DNA from: Saposhnikovia divaricata
Taxonomy: Eukaryota > Streptophyta > Magnoliopsida > Apiales > Apiaceae
NCBI GenBank assembly: GCA_036435485.1
Contig: CM071599.1
Coordinates: 8,520,803-8,584,802, forward strand
Length of the DNA stretch: 64,000 bases
Reading direction: 5' to 3'
This document shows positions 33,281 through 43,317 of the stretch, piece by piece. The position numbers were made by a program, and so were the translations under genes. The notes beneath the pieces are model-generated. The model had not been told where the DNA came from. It did not search any database and worked only from the letters and a program-made list of their open reading frames with translations. Positions within the stretch are counted from its first letter, which is position 1; each line of letters begins with the position of its first letter.

Positions 33281-34186
33281 GTGCTAGATGTATGGTTGCT
33301 GCAATATGTGGGTCGACTCAAAAGGAACCAATTGTAGTTGGAAAACCAGCAACTTTCATGATGGACTTTTTGCTAGAAAAGTAAGCACAATGTTTCTACC
33401 TATTTTCTAGCACAAATTTTCTACCTATTGCATTACTGCGATATAAAAAGAACCCAATTTAGATAATGTACTCCACCTCAAACTAATTCTCAGTTTTTCT
33501 AAAAGCAGATGAATCCTTTTGGGCTTGATTCATAATATAGAAGCAGAGTAGATGATCTTTCTTTTAAAGGGATTAAACTTTAATTTCACGAGTAGTTTGA
33601 TTAGACTTCTTCAAATTTATAAATTTTAAAGTGTTGAGGTCTCGCAGATCTTAAGAACAGATCACCCTATACTGTCACTATGAAAGGAGGGAAAAAGCAA
33701 TGATTGTATCATACATGTTATGAACATATAATTGCATGATGATTGCTGTATCACTCGAACATTTATTTTAATTTCTCTTATTACCCCTCTCCGGTTTGCT
33801 TTCTAATTTTCAGGTTCAAGATTTCGACCTCAAAAATGTGTATGGTGGGTGACAGATTGGATACTGATATTCTATTTGGACAAAATGTAGGATGCAAAAC
33901 TCTTCTGGTTTTTTCAGGTCCAGAGCACTTCTATAGCAAATCCTTTATTTTCTTTAAGAAAACCCTTCCTTCACTTGGTTTTGGTGTCCTGTTTTAAACT
34001 TTTGTAGACACCACTTCCATCTAATTTTTACAGAAGCTTAATGATTTAGACTAGTATTTTCTAATATTTGATGTAGCTGTTGTCAATGCAGGTGTAACGA
34101 CACCATCAGCCCTTCAAAACCCATGAAATCACATCCATCCAGATTATTATACAGGCGAGCTATTTGACATTGTTAGTTTAATGTAA
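33281..34186 (+). pseudogene. PGLP1-like: Phosphoglycolate phosphatase, last three exons, with premature stop
   Basis: Three spliced exons are readable. Exon 33281-33380 encodes ARCMVAAICGSTQKEPIVVG and KPATFMMDFLLEK. Exon 33814-33917 encodes FKISTSKMCMVGDRLDTDIL and FGQNVGCKTLLVFSG. The last exon, from 34092, encodes VTTPSALQNP. All borders have AG/GT and phases fit. The Lys of VGKP and the Asp pair of GDRLDTD are HAD-superfamily motifs III and IV. The sequence matches plant plastid phosphoglycolate phosphatase, which makes glycolate from 2-phosphoglycolate in photorespiration. A TGA at 34124-34126 stops the last exon early, though the family-like sequence (HPDYYT) continues in frame to TAA at 34186. 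All upstream exons are missing: 33139-33280 is intron-like and the TE nest lies to its left. It could be the 3' end of a gene with a huge TE-filled intron, but the stop favours a pseudogene. Confidence 0.88.
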
Positions 34187-35137
34187 TCACGACCAGCAGT
34201 CATGAATTATTCTGTATTCAGATTGGCTGCAGCAGCAAAGCTGCCAATGTATTAATTTTGTATACAATATAAGTGACACATAAATAATTACAATTTGGAT
34301 GGACAACTCTCAGAATAATTTTGTATGACAGGCCTCAGTAGTAGTTTCCAGATTATTCAGATGGAGTGTTTTTTATATATGAGAATGTGCGCTTATGATT
34401 GTTGCATATGCTGGTCAATTTGCATTGATCAATAGGAGGCCCGCTGGTATAATTTATCAGTCCATTATATGCTTTCTAAGAAGACCAGTTGCTTTTAATC
34501 AACATACTTGAAAAAAAAAAGTACATTTGTTTTATGGTTTTTTTCTCACTGAATCATCTAGTAAGAGAATCATGCATTTAGTTTACGATGTCTGTCTGTT
34601 CATTTCAACTGTTGAAAGAGTCCAGTAGTGAATATTTCGTAACTTATGTCTTGCTAGCTTATATTGGAAGGCCTGCACCATCATATATTTCGCAACACAC
34701 AAAAGTAGACAAACTAGTCAAGACAAATCTGTTGTAAAATTCCTAGAAAAAGTAAATAATTTTGATTTTATGATACCTACTGCGGGGAACTCAATTGGCT
34801 TTATTCATGGTTTTTGCCAGCTAATGATTTTACTTCAATCTAATTTTAGTGAACCTTAAATTTTTATGGTGTTAAATCCATTTTTCACTTAATTTTACAC
34901 AAGTCATACGCCTCAAGTAAAAACTATAAACAGGAGGACATCTACATCACATAACTATTAGCTGATAAGATAAAGACATATAACAGAAGGAGCAACATAA
35001 TACTAAAGTGTTATATAGTCCATCTAGACAAAACAAAGAGATTCATGTTCTATAAACGGAATCACCATGATTAGAAATGCTCCATCTGTAGGCAGGACAA
35101 ATGTTGCTTGAAACGTTTAGACATTTAGATTATATCT
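34187..35137. other. Host-derived intergenic stretch, nothing recognised
   Basis: AT-rich sequence after the phosphatase fragment. No ORF, splice pattern or repeat that I can support. Confidence 0.5.
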
Positions 35138-36300
35138 CTATTCTGTATGTATAAGAGTTTTGTGGTACAATAAGCAACAGGTATGAGTATGAATGTAAAG
35201 AACAATTATGAATCCAGCCATTACATTCATGATTGCAAATCCAGGAGTGGCTAAAGGACTTCCCAGAAAACCAGCAACCGTTGACCAATCAAGGGCCAAT
35301 GAGCCAATTCCAAGGCCCTTTAGGCAAACCAATCTGTTATGCTGTGACAGAATCCTTCCATATCCAACACACAAATGAGAGGGCCATTATAGATGGAAAC
35401 AGGTAGTTAGGAACTATGTAATATAAGAAGCTTGACACAAGAACCATGAGGAAGAATTGCAACCTAGTCAACCCTCTTTTTGGCCTCCTTTCTACTTCAT
35501 GTAATGCTCTAAAAGTTTGTGAAATAGTCATGTTAGTATAAAGAAGAGAGAGATGAAAAATAAGATCTATAAAAGTAGAGCAAGAACCTGAAGAGGGAAA
35601 CTTGAACAAGATTGGACGGCCACCACATGTAAGGAGAATCAACTAGAAATTTTCGAAAAACACCAACCCATCCATAACCAAGCAACTAAATTTTCAAGCA
35701 AGCATACACAAAACATAAGCGAAGAACAACATTCAAGTTCAGGAAATTCCAAAATTAGATAAACTCTCCAGAGGAGAAAATCACCTGAGTAGTTTGAGTT
35801 AACAACATAGCTACCCTGGGATGAATTCCCCATGATAAAATGCTTTAACAATAGTAATAATTCCCACTGCATACACAGAATTTGAACCAGAATTGGCAAA
35901 GATAGTGATCAAACATGCTCTTTCAAGTTAAAGGGTCCTGGATTTAACGAAAACATCCATTTTGTTGCTTTAACAATAGTAATAATTCCCACTGCATACA
36001 CAGAATTTGAACCAGAATTGGCAAAGATAGTGATCAAACATGCTCTTTCAAGTTAAAGGGTCTTGGATTTAACGAAAACATCCATTTTGTTCCAGGAAAC
36101 CGAATCAGTTTCTATGGTAGAGTTGCTGCCATTAGCTTCCCAATAGGAAGAACAACAATCTGAGCGGAAACAGATAAAATGTAAAGAGGATTTTGTCGAA
36201 ACCCGAAATACTGATTCAAGAAAGCCAAAACACCACACGAAATGATACCCAAGAACCATGTTCTGAATGTCAAGCAAGGCAACGTTGGATCATCTGTTAT
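35138..36300 (-). pseudogene. OPT-like: Oligopeptide transporter (OPT family) pseudogene
   Basis: Read on the minus strand, exon pieces give a clear plant OPT C-terminal half. About 36300-36065 reads TDDPTLPCLTFRTW, FGFRQNPLYILSVSAQIVVL, PIGKLMAATLP, then a TAG stop, then FPGTKWMFSLNPRPFNLKEH and a frame loss. About 35900-35780 reads VAMLLTQTTQ. About 35700-35590 reads DSPYMWWPSNLVQVSLFR. About 35520-35340 reads RALHEVERRPKRGLTRLQFF and LSFVCWIWKDSVTA, then a TAA. 35330-35200 reads ALDWSTVAGFLGSPLATP. These are proton-coupled peptide or metal-chelate transporters with many membrane helices. Splice sites are partly preserved. At least two stops, two frameshifts and an internal 125-bp duplication mark it as dead. 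Confidence 0.9.
35841..36090. repeat. 125-bp tandem duplication inside the OPT pseudogene
   Basis: 35841-35965 and 35966-36090 are near-identical and adjacent. They cover the end of one OPT exon (KLMAATLP...NLKEHV region through the Tyr-Ala-Val-Gly stretch). Confidence 0.9.
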
Positions 36301-36790
36301 GGAAATAGGTAGTTAGGAACTATGTAATATGAGAAGCTTGACACAAGAACCATGAGGAAGAACTGCAACCTAGTCAACCCTCTTTTTGGCCTCCTTTCTA
36401 CTTCATGTAATGCTCTAAAAGTTTGTGAAATAGTCATGTTATTATAATGAAGAGAGAGATGAAAAATAAGATCTACAAAAGTAGAGCAAGAACCTGAAGA
36501 GGGAAAGTTGAACCAGAATGGAAGGGCACCACATGTAAGGAGAATCAACTAGAAATTTTCGAAAAACACCGGCCCATCCATAACCAAGCAACTAAATTTT
36601 CAAGCAAGCATACACAACACATAAGCGAAGAACAACATTCAAGTTCAGAAAATTCCAAAATTACATAAATTCTCCAGAGAAAATCACCTGAGTAGTTTGA
36701 GTTAACAGCATAGCTGTCATGGGATGAATTTCCCCATGATAAAATGCTTTAACAATAGTAATAATTCCCACTGCATACACGAAATTTGAA
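36297..36790 (-). pseudogene. Second, partial copy of the OPT segment
   Basis: Repeats 35395-35890 at about 95% identity with small indels, in the same orientation. It covers the exon encoding DSPYM, the short intron and the exon encoding RALHEVERRPKRGLTRLQFF. It lies upstream (in the minus sense) of the exon at 36300-36065, so the gene order is scrambled by a segmental duplication. Confidence 0.85.
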
Positions 36791-37021
36791 CCATATCATA
36801 GACAATGTAACATGTCTATGATGATTGGTATCATTAACTGGTGGAGTAGGCTGTTAAAAATGAACACACGAAAGACATGTTAGCTGACGAAAGAAATTAA
36901 ACTATTACAATGTCGAAACATATGAAATCTCGTATCACCTTAATATAACAATACTAAATATAATACCTAAAATGTGTCTCCAAGGAAAGTGAATATAAAG
37001 AATCAGTTGTATCAAATGTTG
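36791..37021. other. Left flank of element E, nothing certain
   Basis: Host-derived sequence. On the minus strand a pyrimidine-rich tract with AG near 36858 could be a splice acceptor, but no known exon follows. Confidence 0.4.
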
Positions 37022-37026
37022 CTCAA
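37022..37026. repeat. Target-site duplication of element E, left copy
   Basis: CTCAA directly before the 5' LTR, matching 56340-56344 after the 3' LTR. Confidence 0.92.
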
Positions 37027-38517
37027 TGATAAGTGGATTTATATCCACTTGGATCGCTTCAATTCGGCTTAAATTGATTTACTTGGCCTCAAGTTTATTG
37101 TAGTTTTGATGTGTTTTTCTTAGTTATGCAGATTTATAAGAATGTCGATTATGGGTGATGCTTCTATCGTGTTTGGAGGATTAATTGATTAAAATTCGGA
37201 TTTTCCGGGAAGGTTGCGCAGTCTACACTGTTTTGGCCATATCTGGAGTTCTATAAGTCCGTTTGAGGCCCGTAAGCTGTCCACGCGAAGCTTGAAAGAT
37301 TTTCTACAACTTAAGACAGGATCTGTGCGCGCAAGTTACGTGTGATGGGCGCAGATTGCACGACAAGCAGACTGATGGGAGCAGAGAATTTACTGTTTTG
37401 CCCTTTTCAAGTTCTAATTGTTTTTTGGGCAGTTTTTGGTACCTAAATCGAATTCCAATTGTAATAGAAGGCAATTTCTTGCTGGGAAAGACTTGGAGTG
37501 CCTATATAAACACATCCAACCCCTTGTAAATTAGAGAATTAGAATTAGAGAATTAGACAATTAGATATCTTGTACATAATATAGCTTAGATCTGCAAGGG
37601 AGAGAAGGAGAGAAGGATTCAACGCTCGTGACAAGCAACGGATCTAGATCTACTTCATCTTTTATATCATAGATTTGTTTTCTTAACTCTTGTTTTATTA
37701 ATATTATTACTTTCTTCCATATCTTGTTTGTTATCATGGTTTCACTTGATCCCATGATGACGAGAGGTTCAATTATGAACTAATCGTTGTCATGGGATTC
37801 TAACGGATTTCTTTATGGAGCTTAGTATCTTGACGCTTTAAAGATCTGTGTGTGATGTATATTCGATATCCTCGTATGGTTATGCTTAATTGTTAGATGC
37901 GTAGCTAACATCTAATTTGTTAATCTCTTGTGAAGTGAAAGTGGATCTTGAGATTTAGAACTTGCCATGCTAGCATAGGTTCATGATTGTTATCAACATG
38001 ATTCGTAGTATGAGATGAGAATACTTATATTGCCCTGTGTGATCTTTATGGATAACTTGTTCTTCAACCGTTATGTTTTCAAATTCTATAGACATATAGG
38101 GTCTAAGCATACATTGTGTCTATTCATCTTCTATCTCTTTTGTGGATGTATGTTTAGTTTGGTATACGTATACTGAGAGGTAGCGTGTACTTGTTTCGTG
38201 TTGTCCGATCAGATATCATAACCATTGCACATAGTGATTAAAGGCGTCAGATCTAAGCGAAGTATTTAATGAAGTTAGGATTCCATGTTTTTCTCGCATA
38301 TAAGTAGTTAGTAATTTTTAGTTTGTTAATTTGTATCTTAGTTAATTATAGTTAGTAAAAAAACTTAATATTGTTAATTGTATTAGCAGTGCATAATAAC
38401 CATACATTGTTGCATAGGTACAAAACTGAATTGAAACCTAAGATCTCTGTGGGAACGAACTTGACTTCTATCTGTATTACTTGTGACCACGTACGCTTGC
38501 GTGATATTTTGTTAACA
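37027..38517 (+). repeat. 5' LTR of element E (1,491 bp)
   Basis: Runs TGATAAGTGG...TTGTTAACA. Contains a TATA box at 37503-37510. It matches the 3' LTR at about 98% outside the LINE insertion. Confidence 0.93.
37503..37510 (+). promoter_or_regulatory. Putative TATA box in 5' LTR of E
   Basis: TATATAAA, kept in the 3' LTR at 55325-55332. It is left of the triplicated segment, so the internal partial LTRs lack it. Confidence 0.6.
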
Positions 38518-38523
38518 AGTTTT

Positions 38524-38541
38524 TGGCGCCGCTGCCGGGGA
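38524..38541 (+). other. Primer-binding site 1 of element E (tRNA-Asp)
   Basis: TGGCGCCGCTGCCGGGGA, six bases after the LTR. It is complementary to the 3' end of plant tRNA-Asp with one change. Confidence 0.9.
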
Positions 38542-38654
38542 TCATCGGTGTTTTATTTTTGGTTTATGTGCTTGTCAATTAGAGTTCACTGACTCGGATT
38601 TTTTCTTAACTATCTTGTTTAGCTCGTTGTGTTCAGGTACTTGAGTGTTTGAAG

Positions 38655-39635
38655 ATGGCAGGCCAGGAGTTGACATGGTGGGCATATTCGAGTACATCCA
38701 TGCCTTATCAATGTGAGCGGTGTTTGGACGTTCATGATCCCTCACAATATTGTTACTACGAAGGAGTTGATCCATATGTCAGTTATGAGGAACAACCATA
38801 TTTTCCATACCAGCCTCAACAGTACCAGCAAGATGTTCCAGACATGTCATATTTCTTTGGAAGTGAAGAGTTTCAACATCAGCAACCTACTCCTACTTTT
38901 GAGTCAGATGAGGTTGATGATTTGAAGGAGATTAGGAAGGAGATTAGGATGCTTGCAGAGAGTCATGAGAAGTCTCTCAAATCTATGGAGACACTAGTTG
39001 CTCAAGTTTTGAGTGTCTTGGAACAAGAGAAACAGCAATCCATACGAGAGGCAATTCCAGAAAATAACGATGACTTGGAGCAAGGTACTGCACGCATAAT
39101 TGAAGAAGACAAATTCCAAGAGGAGGTAAGTGTTCACAAGCCATGTGAGGAATTTGATCAAGCTAGTGAGGTGGATGATTTGGAAAAGGCACAATTTGAG
39201 ACAGACACTGATGAGCTGCAGAAATTTCAAGAATTGGTATGTGCGTACCAAGAGGACACGGATGAGCTATGCAAATTTCAAGAATTGGTATGTGCATTCC
39301 AAGAGGCTGATGATCATGGGAAAGATTCAGGTCTTATACTTGTCTCAGATTATAAAGATGGAGGTAGCGCATTAGAGCCAATGGAGGAAGTTCTTTTTGA
39401 GGAACCAAAGGCTGCAGCAACTTACATTTACCCTCCTCCATTATATTCAACTGGAGCCTGCGAGTGTGTGTTGTTCTACAAATTGACAGATTTTGAGTCA
39501 ACAGAAGAAGGCATTGGAACAGGACATATTTGTTATACGAATATCCCAAGCGAGGAGAAGAGGCAGAAAGTGTGCCGCCGTGATGACGATGAAGTCTCGC
39601 GAAGAGAGGACCAGACAAACTATTATCATCCTTAA
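38655..39635 (+). CDS. Gag-like protein of element E, intact copy (326 aa)
   Basis: ATG at 38655 lies 113 bases after the PBS. Residues 20-33 form CERCLDVHDPSQYC (CX2CX3HX5C), a zinc-knuckle-like motif of the kind seen in Athila-type gag. It sits near the N-terminus, which is unusual. Residues 35-75 are rich in Tyr, Gln and Pro. Residues 88-260 are strongly acidic and helical (DEVDDLKEIRKEIRMLAESH, ETLVAQVLSVLEQEKQQ) and probably form a coiled coil. A 17-residue unit beginning TDELQKFQELVCAYQED is repeated in tandem at 185-201 and 202-218. The C-terminus is charged. No protease or RT follows. Copies 2 and 3 are broken, so this is the only full ORF. Its role in particle assembly or RNA binding is inferred; it has not been matched to a defined family here. 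Confidence 0.7.
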   Translation: MAGQELTWWAYSSTSMPYQCERCLDVHDPSQYCYYEGVDPYVSYEEQPYFPYQPQQYQQDVPDMSYFFGSEEFQHQQPTPTFESDEVDDLKEIRKEIRMLAESHEKSLKSMETLVAQVLSVLEQEKQQSIREAIPENNDDLEQGTARIIEEDKFQEEVSVHKPCEEFDQASEVDDLEKAQFETDTDELQKFQELVCAYQEDTDELCKFQELVCAFQEADDHGKDSGLILVSDYKDGGSALEPMEEVLFEEPKAAATYIYPPPLYSTGACECVLFYKLTDFESTEEGIGTGHICYTNIPSEEKRQKVCRRDDDEVSRREDQTNYYHP

Positions 39636-39650
39636 TGGAGGCTTGGAAGT

Positions 39651-39700
39651 AACGTCAAGCTATTGACGTTAAAGAAGCGCTTCGTGGGAGGCAACCCACG
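39651..39700 (+). other. Conserved hairpin cluster after gag-like ORF, unit 1
   Basis: Sixteen bases after the stop come three perfect inverted repeats in a row: AACGTCAA/TTGACGTT around GCTA (39651-39670), palindrome GAAGCGCTTC (39674-39683) and CGTGGG/CCCACG around AGGCAA (39683-39700). All three are kept in unit 3; two are altered in unit 2. Confidence 0.75.
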
Positions 39701-39791
39701 CATTAGTGTAGGAAAAAAAAATTGAGTGTTGAAAAAAATAAAAAATGAGTGTTGTGAGTATTGTGCAAAAAAAATAAAAATAAAGATTGTG

Positions 39792-39796
<5 letters not shown>

Positions 39797-39833
<37 letters not shown>
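39797..39833 (+). repeat. (GA)n microsatellite, unit 1
   Basis: About 18 GA units. Unit 2 (43412-43424) has about 6 and unit 3 (47389-47404) about 8. Confidence 0.95.
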
Positions 39834-39837
<4 letters not shown>

Positions 39838-39859
39838 TGTGAAAAAAAATGATAGAAAC

Positions 39860-39912
39860 GCAGGCTGCGCCTGCATTACTGTATTAGACACAGGCTGCGC
39901 CCCTGTAACGCA
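39860..39912 (+). repeat. GC-rich CAGGCTGCGCC repeat after the GA run
   Basis: The word CAGGCTGCGCC occurs twice, plus CAGGCGCCC, in about 50 bases. GCAGGC/GCCTGC at 39860-39874 can form a hairpin. It is conserved in units 2 and 3 and stands out as GC-rich in AT-rich surroundings. Confidence 0.65.
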
Positions 39913-42464
39913 GGCGCCCAGATTTTTTCCCGAAAATTCTTATTTTTGCCTCCAAAATTCCCCCAAATTTTATCCTAACTCAAATTTCTTCAATCCCTAA
40001 TTCCTAAATCTATTCTAGACCAAATCCTAACCTCTCCAAATCTCTCCTACACACTTAAATTCTTATCCATCATCTTATATATATACCCACCTCTACATAC
40101 AAATCCAATTCTTCTTCTACTTCTTTAAATCTCTAAAAATTCAATTCTAAAGAGGAATTAATTACAAGTTCACCTCTTTGATTCGTAATTGGTTTATCTC
40201 TTCTCTAATCTTATTGTTATTACGAATTTGTGTTCTTGTAAATTGGGGATTTTGTATCATTGTAGGAAATTGGGCTATTTTTGGTGTGTTATTGCTTGGA
40301 GATTATTAGTGGAGCTTCTTGTGAGTTGGGTATTGCTACAGAAAGGATGGGGAAGGATATGTGAAGCGCTTTGTAGGTATGTTTTCTACTTTCCCTCGTA
40401 TTTACTTCCATTCAATGCGGACATTGAAGATTTTAAGTTTGGGGGTGGTTTGAGGGATTAGTAGTTGTTGTATTATGTGTTCATGTAGGATTTCATGTTT
40501 TGCATATTAGTAGTAGTAATTCATGCATATATGTCTGTATTAATTATGTTTTTTTCATATAGGACATTCTATTTTTATTTTTCGTATACCATGTGAGTTC
40601 ATATTATTTGCATAGCATGCATATTTCATGATCCCTTAAGACGAGCTAATCTGATTAGTAGGTTGATGTCTTATTGAGTGTGGTAATGATGAATAGAGGG
40701 TTGATTTATAGTTTCTATGAAATTGACTTATGTGTTTCAGAAACAAAACTAATTACACAGTCTCATTGGGTGCTTTTGGGCTAGGTTGAGGTCATGCTTG
40801 TTTGGATGTTTTGAGATTTAATCACTTGTTTATATTTAGAATTTTCGTTATTCCCTTGATAGCGTAGGAACACTTAAGTCTAAGTTTGGGGGGAAACAGG
40901 GATTTGATGCTAAATTATAAATAATTTTCAATAATTGCTAGATGTCAAATGGCTAGTAGCCGGCTCATATTTATATGAGTAGTCTAGGGTTGGAATTGAG
41001 AATTCTCATTCCAGATTGCATAAACAAAATAGAAAAAAAAACAGGAAAATAGAAAAAAAAAAAAAAAAAAAAAGAGTCAAAAGTGTCAATTGTTTATATG
41101 CCAAATTAACTAGGGTGAGCTCTTTAATACTCGAGCTATTAAGTTCACGGGGACTTTTTGCCTAGTGACCTAAGGTTTTTATAGTCTGGGATCCACTAAC
41201 CCAGCGCTCGCTAAATGGGTATTATTGTATAATCCTTTCGGGGTCTCATCCATTGCACGGTTAAATAAGCATGCTTGTATATATGTGTCGTCGTAGTTAG
41301 AAATAAAGTGTGAATTTCTGTCTACCTTGGATAAGGATGGAGGTGTTCTTAGGTTATGAAGTGTCTACGGTCTATTCTTAGGATGGAGTATTTCTGATGA
41401 GCATTGCACACACGCACGTTTCTGTTCATTTATTGTTAGTATACGGGAACTTGGTCGAGCTCTATTTGGATTTAGTTGCATTTTCTAAGATATTTGCTTG
41501 CTAGTTGGTTTTGGTTAGTTTGAAGGGGATCGTTGCATTTTTCATATTAGTTGCATTCATGCATTGCATTGCAATAGGTTAAATGGATTTTGTGGGTACA
41601 TTCGTTATAGGCCCTCACGAGACCTTAACTCTTGTTTTATTAATATTATTACTTTCTTCCATATCTTGTTTGTTATCATGGTTTCACTTGATCCCATGAT
41701 GACGAGAGGTTCAATTATGAACTAATCGTTGTCATGGGATTTTAACGGATTTATTTATGGAGCTTAGTATCTTGATGCTTTAAAGATCTGTGTGTGATGT
41801 ATATTTGACATCCTCGTATGGTTATGCTTAATTGTTAGATGCGTAGCTAACATCTAATTTGTTAATCTCTTGTGAAGTGAAAGTGGATCTTGAGATTTAG
41901 AACTTGCCATGCTAGCATAGATTCATGATTGTTATCAACATGATTCGTAGTATGAGATGAGAATACTTATATTGCCCTGTGTGATCTTTATGGATAACTT
42001 GTTCTTCAACCGTTATGTTTTCAAATTCTATAGACATATAGGGTCTAAGCATAATTGGTGTCTATTCATCTTCTATCTCTTTTGTGGATGTATGTTTAGT
42101 TTGGTATACGTATACTGAGAGGTAGCGTGTACTTGTTTCGTGTTGTCCGATCAGATATCATAACCATTGCACATAGTGATTAAAGGCGTCAGATCTAAGC
42201 GAAGTATTTAATGAAGTTAGGATTCCATGTTTTTCTCGCATATAAGTAGTTAGTAATTTTTAGTTTGTTAATTTGTATCTTAGTTAATTATATTTAGTAA
42301 AAAAGCTTAATATTGTTAATTGTCTTAGCAGTGCATAATAACTATACATTGTTGCAAAGGTACAAAACTGAATTGAAACCTAAGATCTCTGTTGGAACGA
42401 ACTTGACTTCTATCTGTATTACTTGTGACCACGTACGCTTGCGTGATATTTTGTTAACAAGTTT

Positions 42465-42482
42465 TTGGCGCCGTTGCCGGGG
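42465..42482 (+). other. Primer-binding site 2 of element E (tRNA-Asp)
   Basis: TGGCGCCGTTGCCGGGGA, the exact complement expected for plant tRNA-Asp. It follows a truncated internal LTR copy. Confidence 0.88.
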
Positions 42483-42596
42483 ATCATCGGTGTTTTATTT
42501 TTGGTTTATGTGCTTGTCAATTAGAGTTCACTGACTCGGATTTTTTCTTAACTATCTTGTTTAGCTCGTTGTGTTCAGGTACTTGAGTGTTTGAAG

Positions 42597-43252
42597 ATGG
42601 CAGGCCAGGAGTTGACATGGTGGGCATATTCGAGTACATCCATGCCTTATCATTGTGAGCGGTGTTTGGACGTTCATGATCCCTCACAATATTGTTACTA
42701 CGAAGGAGTTGATCCATATGTCAGTTATGAGGAACAACCATATTTTCCATACCAGCCTCAACAGTACCAGCAAGATGTTCCAGACATGTCATATTTCTTT
42801 GGAAGTGAAGAGTTTCAACATCAGAAACCTACTCCTACTTTTGAGTCAGATGAGGTTGATGATTTGAAGGAGATTAGGAAGGAGATTAGGATCCGCAGAG
42901 AGTCATGAGAAGTCTCTCAAATCTTTGGAGACATTAGTTGCTCAAGTTTTGAGTGTCTCGGAACAAGAGAAACAGCAATCCATACGAGAGGCAATTCCAG
43001 AAAATAACGATGACTTTGAGCAAGGTACTGCATGCATAATTGAAGAAGACAAATTCCAAGAGGAGGTAAGTGTTCACAAGCCATGTGAGGAATTTGATCA
43101 AGATAGTGAGGTGGATGATTTGGAAAGGGCACAATTTGAGACATATTTGTTATACGAATAGCCCAAGCGAGGAGAAGAGGCAGAAAGTGTGCCGCCATGA
43201 TGACGATGAAGTCTCGCGAAGAGAGGACCAGACAAACTATTATCATCCTTAA
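42597..43252 (+). pseudogene. Gag-like ORF of element E, copy 2 (deleted and frameshifted)
   Basis: Matches copy 1 from the ATG to about residue 98. Loss of bases near 42892 then changes the frame and gives a stop at 42908. Relative to copy 1, the 323 bp between two GACA words (39200 and 39523 in copy 1) are gone, which removes both 17-residue repeats and the Pro/Tyr region. The zinc-knuckle-like motif is retained with a neighbouring Gln-to-His change. Confidence 0.88.
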
Positions 43253-43267
43253 TGGAGGCTTGGAAGT

Positions 43268-43317
43268 AACGTCAAGCTATTGACGTTAAAGAAGTGCTTC
43301 GTGGGAGGCAACCCATG
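43268..43317 (+). other. Hairpin cluster, unit 2 (partly degraded)
   Basis: The first stem (AACGTCAA/TTGACGTT) is intact. The second palindrome has one change (GAAGTGCTTC), and the third has its right arm altered (CCCATG). Confidence 0.7.

Larger units (their letters stand above)
37682..41623 (+). repeat. Element E tandem unit 1 (3,942 bp)
   Basis: Starts inside the LTR at CTTAACTCTTG and runs through LTR end, PBS, gag-like ORF, hairpins, GA repeat and a long non-coding region to GAGAC before the next CTTA. It lacks a block of about 62 bp (ending TTTTGACCTAGTTTTGGG) found in units 2 and 3, but has the longest GA run. The non-coding part (about 39900-41600) holds conserved AAGTTTGGGGG motifs and a poly-A/G-rich run near 41030-41075. 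The roughly 90-codon hydrophobic frame at 40189-40461 lacks an ATG and is not called. Confidence 0.93.

Noticed and set aside
34187..35137. Search for the promoter or a further gene in the interval between the phosphatase and transporter fragments.
   Set aside because: No splice pattern, long frame or known motif found; AT-rich background explains isolated TATA words.
39761..40000. Plus-strand frame rich in Arg-Glu repeats.
   Set aside because: Translation of the (GA)n microsatellite.
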